Assembly (NCBI GenBank): GCA_030609445.1
Contig: JAUWCF010000004.1
Coordinates: forward strand, 1 to 14,974
Origin: Thermoplasmatota archaeon
GTDB taxonomy: Archaea; Thermoplasmatota; E2; DHVEG-1
Direction of reading: 5' to 3'
Length of the DNA stretch: 14,974 bases
Part shown: positions 14,452 through 14,974 of the stretch, piece by piece
Numbering within the stretch: the first letter of the stretch is position 1
Layout: each line of letters starts with the position of its first letter
Position numbers and translations under genes: made by a program
The notes under the pieces: generated by a model
The model's input: the letters and a program-made list of their open reading frames with translations, nothing else
What the model was told of the DNA's origin: nothing
Database searches by the model: none

Positions 14452-14803
14452 TAATTTCCTCTGGTAATAATTTTCTTCTACTTAGAGTATTTGCTTGTGT
14501 TCTGTTATATCGATAAACAATATCTGCTTTTTCATTTTGGATATCCCACGGTTTAATGATGAGTAGGTCTCCTGCACGTACTCTTGCTCTTCGTTTCATT
14601 TTACCAGGTATACGCGCCATTCTTGATTTCCCATCATCACAGACAGCATTGATGCGGGAACCACCCATGAGCTGCTCTGCGATTGCAAACATCTCTTTAT
14701 TTTGTCTTTTAGGAAGACGTAATCGTATGTATTCTCCTCCTTCTGCAGGTTTTTCACCTCTACGTTGCCTATTTCTACTATTCTGGTTCACAGGATCATC
14801 CAT
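14441..14803 (-). CDS. eif1a: Translation initiation factor aIF1A
   Basis: Archaeal counterpart of eIF1A and bacterial IF1, binding in the A site of the small subunit during initiation. The 120-residue protein has a basic, disordered N-terminal tail (NQNSRNRQRRGEKPAEGGEY). An S1/OB-fold follows: LRLPKRQNKEMFAIAEQLMG, INAVCDDGKSRMARIPGKM, KRRARVRAGDLLIIKPWDIQ and KADIVYRYNRTQANTL, all close to the aIF1A consensus. The length is normal (about 100-120). ATG 14803 has no SD. The gene is preceded by 33 bases after the end of another minus-strand gene. First of a conserved cluster with RIO1 and Dim2, and overlaps RIO1 by 11 bases. Confidence 0.96.
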   Translation of the reverse strand: MDDPVNQNSRNRQRRGEKPAEGGEYIRLRLPKRQNKEMFAIAEQLMGGSRINAVCDDGKSRMARIPGKMKRRARVRAGDLLIIKPWDIQNEKADIVYRYNRTQANTLSRRKLLPEEINVF

Positions 14804-14836
14804 CTATATACTACATATCTTATTAAAGTTGTTATA

Positions 14837-14974
14837 CTAAAGATCTAATTGATCTGAAATATTTTTAAGAGCAGTAAGGCTTAGTTCAAGAAAATCGTCA
14901 AGTTCAAGACCAATATCTTCGCATAGATCAATTCTTTTTCTATTACATCCAGCGGCAAAGGATTTATCTTTATA
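14837..14974 (-). CDS. C-terminal end of a minus-strand gene, possibly an HD-domain protein (partial)
   Basis: An open frame enters from the right edge and stops at TAG 14839-14837, leaving 45 residues. It reads YKDKSFAAGCNRKRIDLCED and then IGLELDDFLELSLTALKNIS..LDL, fully helical. The combination RxxxCExxGLxLxxFxELSLxALKxISxxLxL resembles, from memory, the end of a small archaeal HD-type phosphohydrolase family. The metal-binding HD residues would lie outside the window, so the family call is tentative. It is 33 bases upstream of aIF1A in the same direction and may be cotranscribed with it. Confidence 0.5.
   Translation of the reverse strand, partial: YKDKSFAAGCNRKRIDLCEDIGLELDDFLELSLTALKNISDQLDL

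Noticed and set aside
1..14974. CRISPR array, insertion sequence, phage or defence genes
   Set aside because: No regularly spaced repeats, transposase, integrase or defence-family motifs; every sizeable frame is accounted for by housekeeping or secreted proteins.

Overview
The window comes from an archaeon. It carries archaeal-type DnaG primase, translation initiation factor aIF1A, RIO1 kinase, a Dim2/Pno1-like two-KH protein and a UPF0058 protein. Promoters look like archaeal TATA boxes, some start codons have almost no leader, and the few Shine-Dalgarno (SD) sites are GAGGTGA-like. The DNA is AT-rich. The secreted proteins (C25-like peptidase with a terminal Ig-like domain, NosD-like beta-helix, Ig-like tail) resemble those of Thermoplasmatota-type euryarchaea. 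That placement is an inference from family resemblance; no 16S gene or other marker is present to test it.

Layout. 1-255 is the C-terminal end of a large secreted protein (+). 381-1226 is the thiazole synthase gene thi4 (-), divergent from a RimI-like acetyltransferase (1268-1714, +), which overlaps convergently with a UPF0058 gene (1700-2002, -). dnaG (2110-3342, -) follows, with a 257-base gap before metG that holds a possible leader peptide and a hairpin. metG and purC (3600-6643, +) form a two-gene operon. A signal-peptide-bearing C25-like peptidase (6754-9378, +) comes next. nadE and an MCM-like ATPase with an N-terminal helix-hairpin-helix form a minus-strand pair (9391-11551). A secreted beta-helix/cyclophilin fusion (11659-13122, +) is followed by the minus-strand cluster aIF1A-RIO1-Dim2 (13127-14803), which is tightly overlapped. 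The window ends inside another minus-strand gene, possibly an HD-domain protein.

How the genes work together. aIF1A, RIO1 and Dim2 act on the small ribosomal subunit (initiation, late 18S/16S maturation), and MetRS adds another translation component. Thi4, PurC and NadE supply thiamine, purine nucleotide and NAD. DnaG (RNA degradation/primase) and the MCM-like protein are nucleic-acid enzymes. The three secreted proteins are surface or extracellular functions interspersed with this housekeeping set.

Most notable points: (1) thi4 and nadE each have a good SD exactly 5 bases before an in-frame ATA codon, the same spacing as SD to ATG in dnaG, so AUA initiation is a real possibility; (2) the peptidase has its presumed catalytic His and Cys about 375 residues apart because a repeated lectin-like module is inserted as half-full-half copies; (3) a RadA-like HhH domain is joined to an MCM-type AAA+ domain with no MCM N-terminal domain; (4) a beta-helix is fused to a secreted cyclophilin. 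No tRNA, rRNA, CRISPR array, insertion sequence or gene-free stretch over 300 bases was seen.
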